The translations under genes were made by a program, and so were the position numbers. A stretch of 64,000 bases of DNA, taken from assembly GCA_949316235.1 (NCBI GenBank), contig OX438754.1, positions 3,085,501 to 3,149,500 on the forward strand, given 5' to 3'. Below are positions 20,507-31,197 of the stretch, one piece after another (the stretch's first letter is position 1; each line of letters starts with the position of its first letter). The notes under the pieces are model-generated. The model made no database searches and was not told where the DNA came from. It saw only the letters and a list, made by a program, of their open reading frames with translations. The stretch comes from Oegoconia quadripuncta. Lineage: Eukaryota; Arthropoda; Insecta; Lepidoptera; Autostichidae.

Positions 20507-20592
20507 GGTCCGTATTAATAAATCGATCTTGAGATTGAGATCGTGTGTCGGTCTCAAGATTCTCAGGCGTCAACTTAAGGTCGATACGGGCC
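20507..20592. mobile_element. PIF/Harbinger-like MITE, short copy
   Basis: The left end GGTCCGTATTAATAAA and right end ATACGGGCC are flanked by TAA on both sides (20504-20506, 20593-20595). Member of the family at 22790, 51284 and 61066. Confidence 0.7.
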
Positions 20593-21039
20593 TAAATATC
20601 CGAATGGTTTCATGAATAATTGGTGATAGAACACTGCACCTTATGAAATGGTAAATTTTAAGTTATGACTTTTATTATTCGGAATGCATGTTTTAGCTAT
20701 CCAGTCCATGTAGTGCAATAGCGAGCGAGTCCTATATAGGGTTACGTTTAATTAGTCGTTGATACCGAAGGGTATGCATGTACTCATGATTATAAACAAC
20801 TTTCCCAAAGAAACAACTTTTTTTAAATTATTTTAAATTTTTTAAAATTATTGTATAAATAAATAACAAGGGTTCATGATAACAAAAACTTTTGCCAAAG
20901 AAACAATTGTTTTTAGCTACCGGGGAGAGTAATGTATATAAAAAAAATATAGCATCATTTAGGAAAAATAGTGATAAACATGATGTCAATGCAAGAAATA
21001 AAGATGAACTTGCAGGTCACATAAGTCGGTAATTCATTC

Positions 21040-21420
21040 AAAGAGTTGTTTATGCGCTTTTTCAATAAGGTTCCAGTTGATATACAAAATTTTCCTTTCA
21101 ATAAATTTAAAGATACTATAAAACAGAAAATTATTAAGAAAGCATTAATATGCTTTCTTAATAAAATATCAGATTATTTAGATGATAAACATTCATGGAC
21201 ATAACCAGCCCGTTCGCATAACCAGGATATTTCACAATTAATAATGAAATATTATAATATAAAATAATAATCAATAATTATGTAATATAAAAACCTTTTT
21301 TTTTTAAAGAGCAACCTCTTGAGTTTCTTGCTTGTTCTTCTCAGGGGAAAATTGCCTTTTGAACAAGCAGTAGCTTTAAAAATCTAAAATCTGCGTGTGT
21401 ACCTACAAAATTAAGCATTT
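21040..21420 (+). mobile_element. LINE ORF2 C-terminus and 3' UTR
   Basis: The frame ending at 21204 reads FFNKVPVDIQNFPFNKFKD ... ISDYLDDKHSWT. It is homologous to the minus-strand copy ending at 44612 (FYNKVPVDIQNMPLNKFKA). A 3' UTR with CTTGCTTGTTCTTCTCAGGG follows. 5'-truncated. Confidence 0.75.
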
Positions 21421-22539
21421 TTGATTTGATTAGGTTTACACCGTAGCATATAAACGAGGCGGCGGCGGCGTATTAAGGGAAATAAAAAAAGTTGTTTCTT
21501 TGGAAAAGTTGTTCGTGAGTACATACATACCCTTTGGTAATTGATTTTAAATTACAAGTAACTCTATATATACTGAACTCAGTTTTAAATGAATAAATAT
21601 TTGCACTTCGCATTTATTTTAACAAAATGTGACCTTTATAGTTAATAAATAAATAGAGATATTTATTCATTTAAAACGGGTACCAATAAAAGGGTTTTGA
21701 ACGATTTTCATATTATCCTATTGGGTGTAATACTAGAATCAGTCAATATACTTTCTAAAAATAGTATATAAGTGCGTATAACGCGATATTTTAAGATTTA
21801 TACATAGTTAGTTAATATTTGTGGGATAACATTTCACTTGTCGTATTCAAAATAATTTTAAGCAAATCTTTTATAACTTTGAGCGGTATGTGATGCTCAA
21901 AGGGGTCTAAGCATAACAAGTCCCAACGATCTCAAATATGGGCTTTTGAAAATTTTGAGTCATTAAAATTATTTTGCTAAGACTTCTTGTTACCATATTG
22001 GCAATGTTTAAGACTGTTTATTAAGCCTTCGAAGTATTTCATTGAAAATTAAATTTGTATGAGCAAAAATTAACAGCGAACGTACAATATCGACTAAGGG
22101 TGCTGGGCACTGTACGCGTAGCGGTTGTAGTCAGGGCTTTTGATTTCATTGCTTCTTGACCACATCTCAAATAGCCGTCGCGTAGTCGACTTGGCGCAAT
22201 AGATAGGAAATCGCCGGCTACCGTTGCGGCAGAAAACTCATTGTATGAAAGCTATTGCTAAGGTGTTTTGTTAACGTCATGCGTATTGCAGGTTAAAGCG
22301 TAAGTGACTGATCAGACATGCCACTAGATGGCGTTGTAATCAAGAATCAAAGATTTTTGTGGTAAACATTTCTTTTAAAAGAAGAGCAATATTTTCACCA
22401 AATTGGTATCGGATATAAATTGTTATGTCACAATAATCGAACACGATTCACTATTCATATATTATATCAATGTGTTATGCTAACAATATCGTTAATCTCG
22501 TGAAAATATTACTTAATATAGTCGGGGCTTATCATAAAT
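21421..22539. other. Intergenic, nothing recognised
   Basis: AT-rich sequence with no supported gene or RNA. A short AAGTTGTTTCTTTGGAAAAG block near 21490 resembles inverted copies near 20800 and 20895, suggesting a decayed fold-back repeat. Confidence 0.4.
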
Positions 22540-22611
22540 AATCCTTGTTATAATTTGCAAATAAATTATTTTATCACTTAAATAATTTATTTGCAAATTA
22601 TAACAAGGATT
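22540..22611. repeat. Perfect 32-bp inverted repeat
   Basis: Arms 22540-22571 and 22580-22611 are exact reverse complements around an 8-nt spacer. This is the longest perfect short hairpin in the window. It is AT-rich, with no obvious target duplication. Confidence 0.9.
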
Positions 22612-22789
22612 TACCAACAAAAAATAACAATGTGTAATTATAAACCCATCTATTAGCGAGTCAGTCATTTTGTCGTTCATCCTGTTTTACGACAATTTTA
22701 GAACTGTTGGGGTGCGTTCATGCATGTCGGATTGAATAAAATTTTATCTAATAGAGGGCCCACGGATCGGGCGTTGTTAGTCAAAGCTA

Positions 22790-23132
22790 GGCCCGTATTA
22801 ATAAACCATTCTCAAGATTGAGAACAGTCTTGTGATCAGTCTCAAGTAAACGTGTTGATTAATAAATCTAACTTGAGACCTGAAACGCACGTGGATACTC
22901 GAGTAGTACTCACTTGAGAGGTGCGCCGAGTTTCACGTATTAAGAAACGAAACTCAAGACTATCGCCGCTGAGGCGAATACTTGAGAAGTGATCTCAGCT
23001 GAGAAGACCTCAAGATTGGTTTATAAATTAGCACGGAGCTTGAGATAGCGTCAACTTCTTAAGACGCATCTCGGGTGATACAGCCTCAAGACTTGAGACA
23101 GAGTATTGAGATTGATTTATTAATACGGGGCC
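22790..23132. mobile_element. PIF/Harbinger-like MITE
   Basis: Ends GGCCCGTATTAATAAACC and GATTTATTAATACGGGGCC, with the inverted CTCAAGATTGAG core of the family. The interior has nested inverted segments. Flanking TA is shared. Confidence 0.75.
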
Positions 23133-23904
23133 TAGTGTCATTTGACCGTGATAGCAGCGTCAGTGTCGTAAAAAAATGTGTTTAAAAGTTGGCCGTTTGC
23201 AATGGCGACTCGATTTCCTTTTTAGAGTAGAGACCTTTAGCCGAATAATATTAGCGTTAAATTATAAAACCTTGCAAACTGTTAAATGAGCGAAATGTTA
23301 AAAGTGCAAAATGATTTCGCTTTTTAGCACACCTGTTATAAGGGACATTTTGGCTAAATTTTAGCTCACTTCAGCGTCCGTAGCATGACATCGTTGGTCG
23401 CGCGACGTAGCTGTGAGAGTGGAATAGTTGTATATTTCGTCCAAGTGAATGAACAGGACAAATATTCTCTAGCGCGACATAAACGTTTATGCCCCTGTCA
23501 TGCTACTAGTGCAGATGTAGTTTTTTCTACTCGTACTAGTAAAATTTTAATCAAGCTTAATCGAACGGGAAATTTGACGTTTGGCGAGGATAAATTCTCG
23601 CTCAGCGAGCGTGCATGAACGCACTCTTGTCAGTGTAGTCGATCATGTGCCTTGAACACATCACTGTTTCTTTTATTACGACTAGGTTGACATTTAGTTT
23701 TAAGATACCAGTCAGTATTTTAAAAAATAACTAATATAAAATTAAAAACCACCTAGATATCTACAAGAACAAATGAAACACGATTTTCACGATTAGTGCA
23801 ATAATACTAGTTTCTCGCATACTACTAGGTTAGTCAATATATTTTTGTCATCCTATATTTACTATAAATCGGTGGCTTTTTCTTTCGGAATCCTCCTCTC
23901 CGCC
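23133..23904. other. Intergenic with repeat-like segment
   Basis: An open stretch at 23385-23618 has no recognised domain. Its start contains CCGTAGCATGACATCGTT, which recurs near 52046 in a channel intron, so it is more likely part of an interspersed repeat than a gene. Confidence 0.4.
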
Positions 23905-24150
23905 TCCGTGTAATCCGTGGCTCAATGTAAACAACATTGGGTTTACGATTCAGAGTTCGCGGGTTCGATCCTCAGCGGAATACATGTTTAAGTACTCGGT
24001 TTGGTTGGTGGTAGGGCATTTTAAATGTCACCCCAAATGTGTTGGGGTTTCCGGGTCAGTACGCTTCCATCAACGACCTCATCTTCACTTAACATGAGCT
24101 GTGATTGAGGTCAAGTACCAACCCTTTGTTCATAAAAAAAAAATCTACAT
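23905..24150 (+). mobile_element. tRNA-derived SINE (family B), internally deleted
   Basis: Head CCGTGGCTCAATGTAAACAA, B box GGTTCGATCC, then the 3' region ending ACATGAGCTGTGATTGAGG. It lacks the middle block found in the 41835 copy. Confidence 0.75.
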
Positions 24151-24189
24151 TCATTAGATGAATAAAAAGTATTTGTTTAGTAGCAAGAT

Positions 24190-24440
24190 CAAGTGGCAGG
24201 GGCAGGGCCCATAGTTCGAAGAACTGATGGCGGTGGGGCATTAAAGTAAAGTAATGTTCTCGAGTGGAGACCACGCACCGGCAAGCACAGCGTTGGACGT
24301 CCACGCACAAGGTGGATAGACGATCTGATAAAGGTCGCGGGAGATCGCTAGATGCAGGCCGCTTCCAACCGGTCACTCTGGAGTTCTATGGGGGAGGCCT
24401 ATGTTCAGCAGTGGACGTCTTGTGGCTGATACGATGATGA
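24190..24440 (+). mobile_element. RTE-like LINE ORF2 C-terminal fragment
   Basis: The frame reads VLEWRPRTGKHSVGRPRTRW, then DDLIKVAG, and after one stop QAASNRSLWSSMGEAYVQQW with TSCG at the end. This is the C-terminal tail of lepidopteran RTE-type endonuclease-reverse transcriptases. It is 5'-truncated with several stops. Confidence 0.75.
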
Positions 24441-24911
24441 AATTAAAAGTAGAGAAAAATGAAAATCGTACATAGAATTTAAGTGCGTTGAAATTGGTGG
24501 TATATTCCCAAATAAACAACTGTTGAACACTTGTTCAAGGTTTTTGTGGTAAGGCTGTAAATCTATAACATAAATGTCGACCTATTCATATGTGATAGCG
24601 GACTAATTTTCCGCAACATGAGAGTTTATCAGGACGACAATTAAAAAAAAAGAAACGAAAGTTTCCACGATAGCAAATAGATGGCGTGTTAAAACGTGTC
24701 CATCAAAATAGCAGCACTCTTTATTAAACTGTGGCTTAATCCTTTTTAATTTCATCAATCATGAAAATAAACAGTTGAAATTATTTGATTTACTACGTAA
24801 ATAGTTTATGTTAACGATGTTTGATTTTGACACATGACTTTGAAACAGCGCCATCTGTCGAGACTATCGGCACTATACAGAGTGAAATTTAATTCGTGTA
24901 AATCCTGTCTG

Positions 24912-25212
24912 CTGGTCACTCCACTCCTGATTACGAACGTTCCCCTAGGAGCCATAGCCGAATTCGATCAAAAAATTTTCGAATACCCTGTATGGGTAAA
25001 CCATTCTTATGGAAGTCCAACAACTTTCGCCTGAATTCGTGGAAAGTTATTCGTAATAAGGAGTGGAGTCCTCAGCTGAAAATTGATGGACTTCCATACT
25101 AAAGGTGGTTTCAGAATGGTTTACTTTGAATGGGTAAGTAATCTTTTTTCGGTCGAATTCGACTATGGTAGGTACCTTGGGGGAAGTTCATAATCAAGAT
25201 TGGCGTCACCAG
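24912..25212. mobile_element. Complete MITE with CTGGT(C)AC ends
   Basis: Inverted ends CTGGTCACTCC and GGCGTCACCAG, then GATTACGAAC and GTTCATAATC inside. It has a symmetric middle with two GGACTTCCAT-type blocks. No coding capacity. Partial copies at 13535 and 19262. Confidence 0.7.
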
Positions 25213-25794
25213 TTAATGTGAATGACAAATAAATATTCATTCATTCTTAAAAAAACTGTATTGTATGTTGATTTTGGAAATAAAGTTATTATTATTATAC
25301 ACGAATTCAAATTCACTATGTATATATTTTTTTATTGTCACCTGGAACAGCCCTCATTCGCTATTTTGCGTTTATATAAAAGTTGCTATATTTCAACTAT
25401 AACATTCGATAATTTTTTATTATTAATGATCGGATAATTTATATTTTTATTTTATTTTTCAAAAGTGGCGCGGCGGTGATTTAGTAAAAATGACAATTCG
25501 ACATTTTTAAAATCGATTTAATGGTCTCTCGCTCTATTTGGCGACCGGCAATAACCATTTAAGATAATGTAAAACCGCTTGGTACGCTGCCAAAAATTGT
25601 ATGTGATATAAAAAGATGAAAAGTATGAATTCGATAATCAAATTTGAAATTGTATAAATTTAGTAAGTATACGTTGTTGACTGAAGATCGTGATCTCTAT
25701 CACACATTGATCTCATGTAATTATTTAAGTTGTATGGTCGGCACCAAATGTAAACTGTGGTCAGCATAATAACATTCGAATTAAAAGTATCCGC

Positions 25795-25990
25795 ATAATA
25801 TAGTAAGCCAGATTTGACAGATTTTTTTTTTGTTTATACTTCAACAATGTTGAAAGGCAAAGGGATCTGAGCCCATACAGCCAAGGCTTTTGTAATATTC
25901 CTCAAAGTCACAGAATTTGGCGGCTTCTTTTTGCCGAAATCCGTTCCATTGCAGAAAAATATATATTGCTTAACGTGTTTTATTTAAATA
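25795..25990 (-). mobile_element. Repeat related to the 39.4-40.1 kb duplication
   Basis: On the minus strand this contains GGCTGTATGGGCTCAGATCC followed by a CTTTGCC block, closely matching segments near 39730 and 40120. It also contains a TTTGGCGGCTTCTT block related to AGCCGCCAAA at 39585. The element type is unknown. Confidence 0.5.
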
Positions 25991-26020
25991 GTCATTGTTT
26001 TTGTTTTGATCGTTCATATA

Positions 26021-26422
26021 GTCCAGTAAAAACACGTAATTTTTGTGGTGTAACTTCCTATAATCTTAAAGTTCTTGATTTTTAATTAGTAATAAAATAA
26101 AAATGTTTTCTAGCCATTTTGTAGCCTGCTTTAGGTATAGTAAGTATAGGTATTTAGTTAAGTTATACCTACTGTATTTTCTTTTCTGTTGTGCGATAAA
26201 GTGTATTTGTATTGTATTGTACAATATTGAATTAATTTTATATTGTATGTTTTATAACTAAATACCTATACTATACCTAAAGCAAGCTACAGAATTGTTA
26301 GAAAACATTTTTATTTGATTACTGATGGGTACCTACTCTATCCTTCTATAAAAAATCTGGAACTTTAAATTTTTTTTATTTATTGGAAGTTACACCACAA
26401 AAATTGCTTATTTTTGCTGGAC
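26021..26422. mobile_element. Long fold-back element with a LINE-tail insertion
   Basis: Outer ends GTCCAGTAAAAA and TTTTTGCTGGAC pair, and imperfect complementarity continues for roughly 180 bp per arm (for example TTTAGGTATAGTAAGTATAG against CTATACTATACCTAAA). Near the centre (about 26175-26225) is a LINE tail with GATAAAGTGTATTTG, so an insertion split the loop. Confidence 0.7.
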
Positions 26423-26436
26423 TAATTTGCCGAATA

Positions 26437-26655
26437 ATAATAAAATCAAATATATTTATTAATTCAAATGGTACATTGAATCTACATAATATTACTGAAT
26501 TGCAACTGTACCTGCCTGAACTAGGAAAATCCTGTGTTTCAGGCGAAACTAGGGCTTCTATAAATTAAAATAATATAACCATCTGTAGGTACAAACTAGA
26601 TATCTATAAATAAAATAGGTATACAGAATAAATCTATCCTTAAATGCTACTTCAA
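26437..26655 (-). mobile_element. LINE-like 3' end repeat, copy 1
   Basis: Shares long near-identical blocks with 48195-48660: AAATCAAATATATTTATTAA, then CCTGTGTTTCAGGCGAAACT and a shared tail through AGATATCTATAAATAAA. Copy 2 is longer because of an internal segment. Orientation is inferred from the tail. Confidence 0.55.
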
Positions 26656-28960
26656 GACAGTCAATAACTTCTCTGTATCCTCGTAGAACAAATTTTGAAG
26701 AAAAGTGAGTAGATAAAGTTAGTTATATTTTTAAAAGGAAGGGGTCTATACCGCTAATATTGCAGTTTCTAAGCCTATTTTGATTAGCAATCGCTTACAG
26801 TCTTGTATGTTTGGTTCTCAATGATAGTGATTAACTTTTGCTCAAACTCAATGTTATTGTGCAAATTACCCGATATTTACTCGTAGGTAAAATTATTGTG
26901 ATCGTTCACGAAGCGTCCAAAATCTGGCTAACCTGAGTCTACTTTAATTCGTTTGTTGTTGACTGTACCCTGTGGTGATGTTGTCGGTGAATTCGCTGAA
27001 AATTGTACAATAATGTTTTAAAACGTATTTTATCAGTATGTCATTTGTCAGAGAATATATCGGGCAATGTTTGTTGGAGTAACTTGTTTGCGGCAATCTG
27101 CGGCATACGGCGGAGTTTAATGACTTTCAGCTTCTGGGAACAAACTTCCTGTATTTTTTATGGAATGACTAGAGCCGAATAACTTCCCAAAGTCGATTCT
27201 TCTTTATTTGCTTTCGTTCGAGTGTCACCAAATAAATCAGGGCTGTGGCAACAAGTATGATAAGGATGTCGCGAAATTAATTTTATTACATTTAAAGCTC
27301 CTTTATGTAATAATATTTTTCGCAAATAGTTGAAAAAGCCAAAGCATGTATTTTAAAACCTGTAATTAATATGTGTATTAGACCAAAAAGACGTTTAAAT
27401 GCGGGTTTACATATAACTTAATACTTCACTCTGAAAACAATAGGAGTATCGTCGTTTGGCAACCTAAGTTACCATCTGTTAAATCAGAAAAATATCGCTA
27501 TAACCCCGGACTTTAAACTAAAGTTTGTTGTAACTTTTTGTCAGTGTCTAAAGAGATCATGTTTATAAGAATTTATACAGAGGTTCCGCCTGGACGCCTT
27601 CACAAAGTCTAGGTAACCTTTCTGGCAAAATGAAAGAGGCTTACTATAAAAGGGCAGCGGGACAGGAACAGAAAATAGATAGACCATACACTTAATCCTC
27701 TTGGATCAACAGCAGCAAACAACATGTCACGATCATATACAAAGACACGGCTCTTTCTAGATTTTAGTGACATTTAACAATGTATGCAGTTGAATAACTT
27801 AGAATCGTATTTATATATAAACGAGCTTAAATGTTATTAATATCGGAAAATTAAGAGCGATTGTGTTAAAAATGAATCACCTCTGTAATTATTATTATCA
27901 TAAATATGAACTGTATCTTCCCAAAGATACTAAATCGATAATTCACACAGGGAAGAATCGAACGCATGTCAAATCAGTAATCAATATCTTACTAAAAATA
28001 ATTGTTATTGACAAAACGATAGAAGCTATAGTTATAATTAATTTTGAGATGATATGTTATATAACTTCAACTTATTTAAAAACAGTAACAAACAAAAAGA
28101 TGGAATTTAAATATAAACTAGAAGAAATGTAAAAAATTGGGACCGCTTCAACTTACATAACATTACTTTCTGGTAAAATGTGATACATTTTGTAGGTTAT
28201 TGTGACGGCCCTAGACTGAGGACTTTAAACACGTAGGCTAGTGATATTGATAAAAGCGTTTTAAAATATTGTCTTACTATAATATATTTCAACCATTGCT
28301 AATTTTTCAATTAGTGAATTTGAAGCGAGTTTACAGCATCAATACTCCTAACAACAATGAAGATCATAGATGTTTTTTTTTATATAAAATAATTATGCAA
28401 TCATCATTATCATCAAATTTTATTCTTCATAGTATTTTATGTATTTTGTTATTGGTTTGTGTATTTTACTAATTTTTTACGATAAGTAATTGTACACTAC
28501 ATGCAATTGTTTGTACGAATAAAAACTGAATCGGCTGAAGTGAGCATTTTTATTATTTATAATCGAACCGACAATGTTTTTGGACTACCGCCAATTTTTG
28601 TTAAAACATCGCCGGGAAAGGCGACAGGGGTGTATTTAGAAAAGTACCTGGTTGCCAGTTATCACATAAATGATATTGAAACCATTTAGGAAGGTTTCTG
28701 TGGTCATCATATGCTTGTTCTAGTCAGAAAAGGTAGTAAAAAATGATAGCGATTGGAAAGTCGCTCATTTAGAACGTGGAGCGCTGTAGCCGAATGGATG
28801 CGTGTATGGATAGAATTTGAAGGGAAGACTGTTACACTGTTATAGACAATTTATTTTTATAATGTAATTAGGTAACTAATATTATTGAGTATTCTTCTTT
28901 TCGTGCCGATGCAAGTTTCAAATTTTATTGAACCAAAACTTAGCCACTCTAACAGCAACA
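26656..28960. other. Intergenic, nothing recognised
   Basis: 2.3 kb of AT-rich sequence. Open stretches at 27863-28132 and 28501-28689 have low-complexity Ile/Asn/Lys composition typical of random AT-rich frames. No splice-paired exon, RNA or transposon end was identified. Confidence 0.4.
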
Positions 28961-29000
28961 ATAAAAGATTATAATTAATTAATTAATTATAATCTTTTAT
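28961..29000. repeat. Perfect 40-bp palindrome without spacer
   Basis: The 20 bp at 28961-28980 are the exact reverse complement of 28981-29000. It includes a run of TTAA repeats at the centre. It would extrude as a cruciform. Confidence 0.9.
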
Positions 29001-29059
29001 TTCTTTTAATTTAGTTTCCTTACCTACTAGATTGTATGGTATATCTGAGATGCCCCGTG

Positions 29060-29400
29060 CGACAGGGCTGTACCTGTGCGGGACTCAAAAGGCCTCATTG
29101 ATCGCTGAGCAATAAAGTATTTTTATTTTATTTATTTTATTACTGTCTGTGGCGTTATGGAGGTCGTCAAAGGTGCAGCTGTCAGGACACGCGGGGCAAG
29201 ACAATACGTGCTCCATTGTCTGTGGGGAGACTCCACACTCGCATCGATCACTTCCGCCATCGGAGAAGCCCCACCTGCACAGATTATCTTTGCTGCGGCC
29301 AACCTGAGTTCGAAGCCGATTTAAGGATTTCCATATTGGCCATGGCAAATCGTGTCCAGGAGGAAGAGACTCCTTGAGCGGGTGGAACGACGCAAGAGAG
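29060..29400 (-). mobile_element. LINE reverse-transcriptase C-terminal fragment
   Basis: The minus frame (29348-29085) reads LNRLRTQVGRSKDNLCRWGF followed by CECGVSPQTMEHVLSCPACP. This is the Cys/His-rich C-terminal tail of R1/I-type LINE polyproteins. Upstream coding sequence is broken. Confidence 0.75.
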
Positions 29401-29474
29401 TATCTTTGCCGCCGCCAATTGAGTATTGTAAATGAGAATATAGATTAAATATAAGTGGAACATACTCTGGATTA

Positions 29475-29590
29475 AAACTTAGGATATTTTTGATCCTGAT
29501 AAAGTGAGTAATTCCCACGGGATAAACAAATTAAACGTCGGAGATAAAGTTCTGCCACGCGGGCGAAGCCGCGGGCGGATAGCTAGCGAT
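29475..29590 (+). mobile_element. Helitron-like 3' end
   Basis: Contains TAATTCCCACGGGATAAACA and ends in a CGGGCGAAGCCGCGGGCGG block with CTAG close after it. This is the hairpin plus CTAG terminus expected of lepidopteran Helitrons. The 5' end is missing. Confidence 0.6.
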
Positions 29591-29910
29591 TCATATAAAT
29601 TCCTTGATTACTTTTGACTCCTTGAAAAGCATTGTTGGTAATATGAGAGTCTGTAATTGACCCAAGTTACAAATTAATGCATTTGCTTTGAACTAAAATT
29701 TCTTGGTATACGAATTTGTAATTATAACAGTTGATTATGTGAAAATAAAGAAAATACATTCATAACAACCTTTATCCCAAATTGAGTGGCCAGAGATATT
29801 CCCAAAACATTAGGTCTAGTTCTAAAAACAACATCCACTGTTCACCTTACCAAATATATAGAAATAGACATCGCCGTTGACACGTGCAAATTTATATTTC
29901 TTTTTATATA

Positions 29911-30935
29911 CAGGGCGTCCCAAAGTTATGGGACATGAAGGGGAAGTACCTTAAATATTGTAGATAGTGAATTTTGCTCAAAGAAGACTTTATGTTATTT
30001 TTAAAAGTTAGTAATTCTGCATTCATAGATTTTCTAAAAATTACTTGCTTCGGCTGGGAATCGAACCGACTTAAATGTGAAAAAAAAAAACACCCTACTT
30101 TTATGATGCCAATCGAAAGAATAGCTAAAAAATAATAACTCTGTCTAAGTAACATAGTATTTTAAAAGAAAGGAACAACATAAAATGATTGATTGATTGA
30201 TTTTAAGGGATAAGATAAGAAACCATTCCGCGGCGGAGCAAGAAAACTTAATTTTCCAACAAGATGGAGCTCCGGCTCATAATAGTCGGAGAGCAGCAGA
30301 TTTTCTAAATGAATGTTTTCCTACATGGATTGGTACAAATGGACCGATTAGATGGCCGGCCAGATCCCCGGACCTCACACCATTAGATTTCTTCTTTTGG
30401 GGATACGTGAAAGATATGCTATACAAAAAGCGATACGAGAACGTAGGCGAGTTGCAAACAGAATTGTGCCATATCACATCGAGTGTTCACCATAAAATGA
30501 TTAGAAAATCAACAGGCAGCGGGCTCATTAAAAGATTGGCGATTTGCGTAAGACAAGAGGGATCACATTTTGAGCATTTAATTAATTAATTTACAAAAAA
30601 ATACCTACTTAATTGACTACGGCAGTTTCATGTATGTTTTTTATTTGATTAAAATGATTAATTTCACGTTGTTCCTTTCTTTTAAAATACTATGTTACTT
30701 AGGCAGAGTTATTATTTTTTAGCTATTCTTTCGATTGGCATCATAAAAGTAGGGTGTTTTTTTTTTCACATTTGAGTCGGTTCGATTCCCAGCCGAAGCA
30801 AATAATTTTTAGAAAATCTATGAATGCAGAATTACTAACTTTTAAAAATAACATAAAGTCTTCTTTGAGCAAAATTCACTATCTACGATATTTAAGGTAC
30901 TTCCCCTTCATGTCCCATAACTTTGGGACGCCCTG
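29911..30935 (+). mobile_element. Internally deleted copy of the long-TIR mariner
   Basis: Both ~268-bp terminal repeats are present (29911-30179 and 30668-30935), flanked by TA. About 1.1 kb of the middle, including the first ~226 codons of the transposase, is missing relative to 53465-55584. The junction is a short GATT repeat at about 30187-30201. The remaining sequence is almost identical to the intact copy. It ends 263 bp before the start of the methyltransferase-like gene. Confidence 0.92.
30197..30589 (+). pseudogene. mariner transposase, N-terminal deletion
   Basis: Codes only the C-terminal ~127 residues of the 353-aa transposase: QQDGAPAHNS, WPARSPDLTPLDFFFWG and the tail to HFEHLIN. 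The DNA-binding domain and the first catalytic Asp are gone. It differs from the intact copy by one residue in this region (NG for NR). It cannot transpose by itself but keeps both ends and could be mobilised in trans. Confidence 0.85.
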
Positions 30936-31197
30936 TATAGTTTCATATTCGCCTTTTACGACACTCGTGGTCAGAGACGTTGTCTTCAATCTTTTTACTT
31001 TCTGGGAACCACGCGGAACAAAGAAAATGTAATAATATTCTCAACATTCCAAGTCCGTCTCTGTGACCATGAATCAATCAGACATTAGCCCTTACATAAT
31101 ATTGGAGATACATACATACATTCAGTTGTTCAGTGTCAATGCTACTACATCTATCCGCATTGCAAATAGAAAAGCAAGATAGTCATTTTTAAACATC

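Noticed and set aside
27863..28132. 89-codon plus ORF
   Set aside because: Composition is Ile/Lys/Asn/Tyr-rich as expected of random AT-rich DNA, with no promoter, splice or homology signal.
30754..31032. 92-codon frame starting in the mariner right end (also 53281-53646 and 55403-55636)
   Set aside because: It is non-coding terminal repeat read through; the same peptide appears in both arms and both copies.
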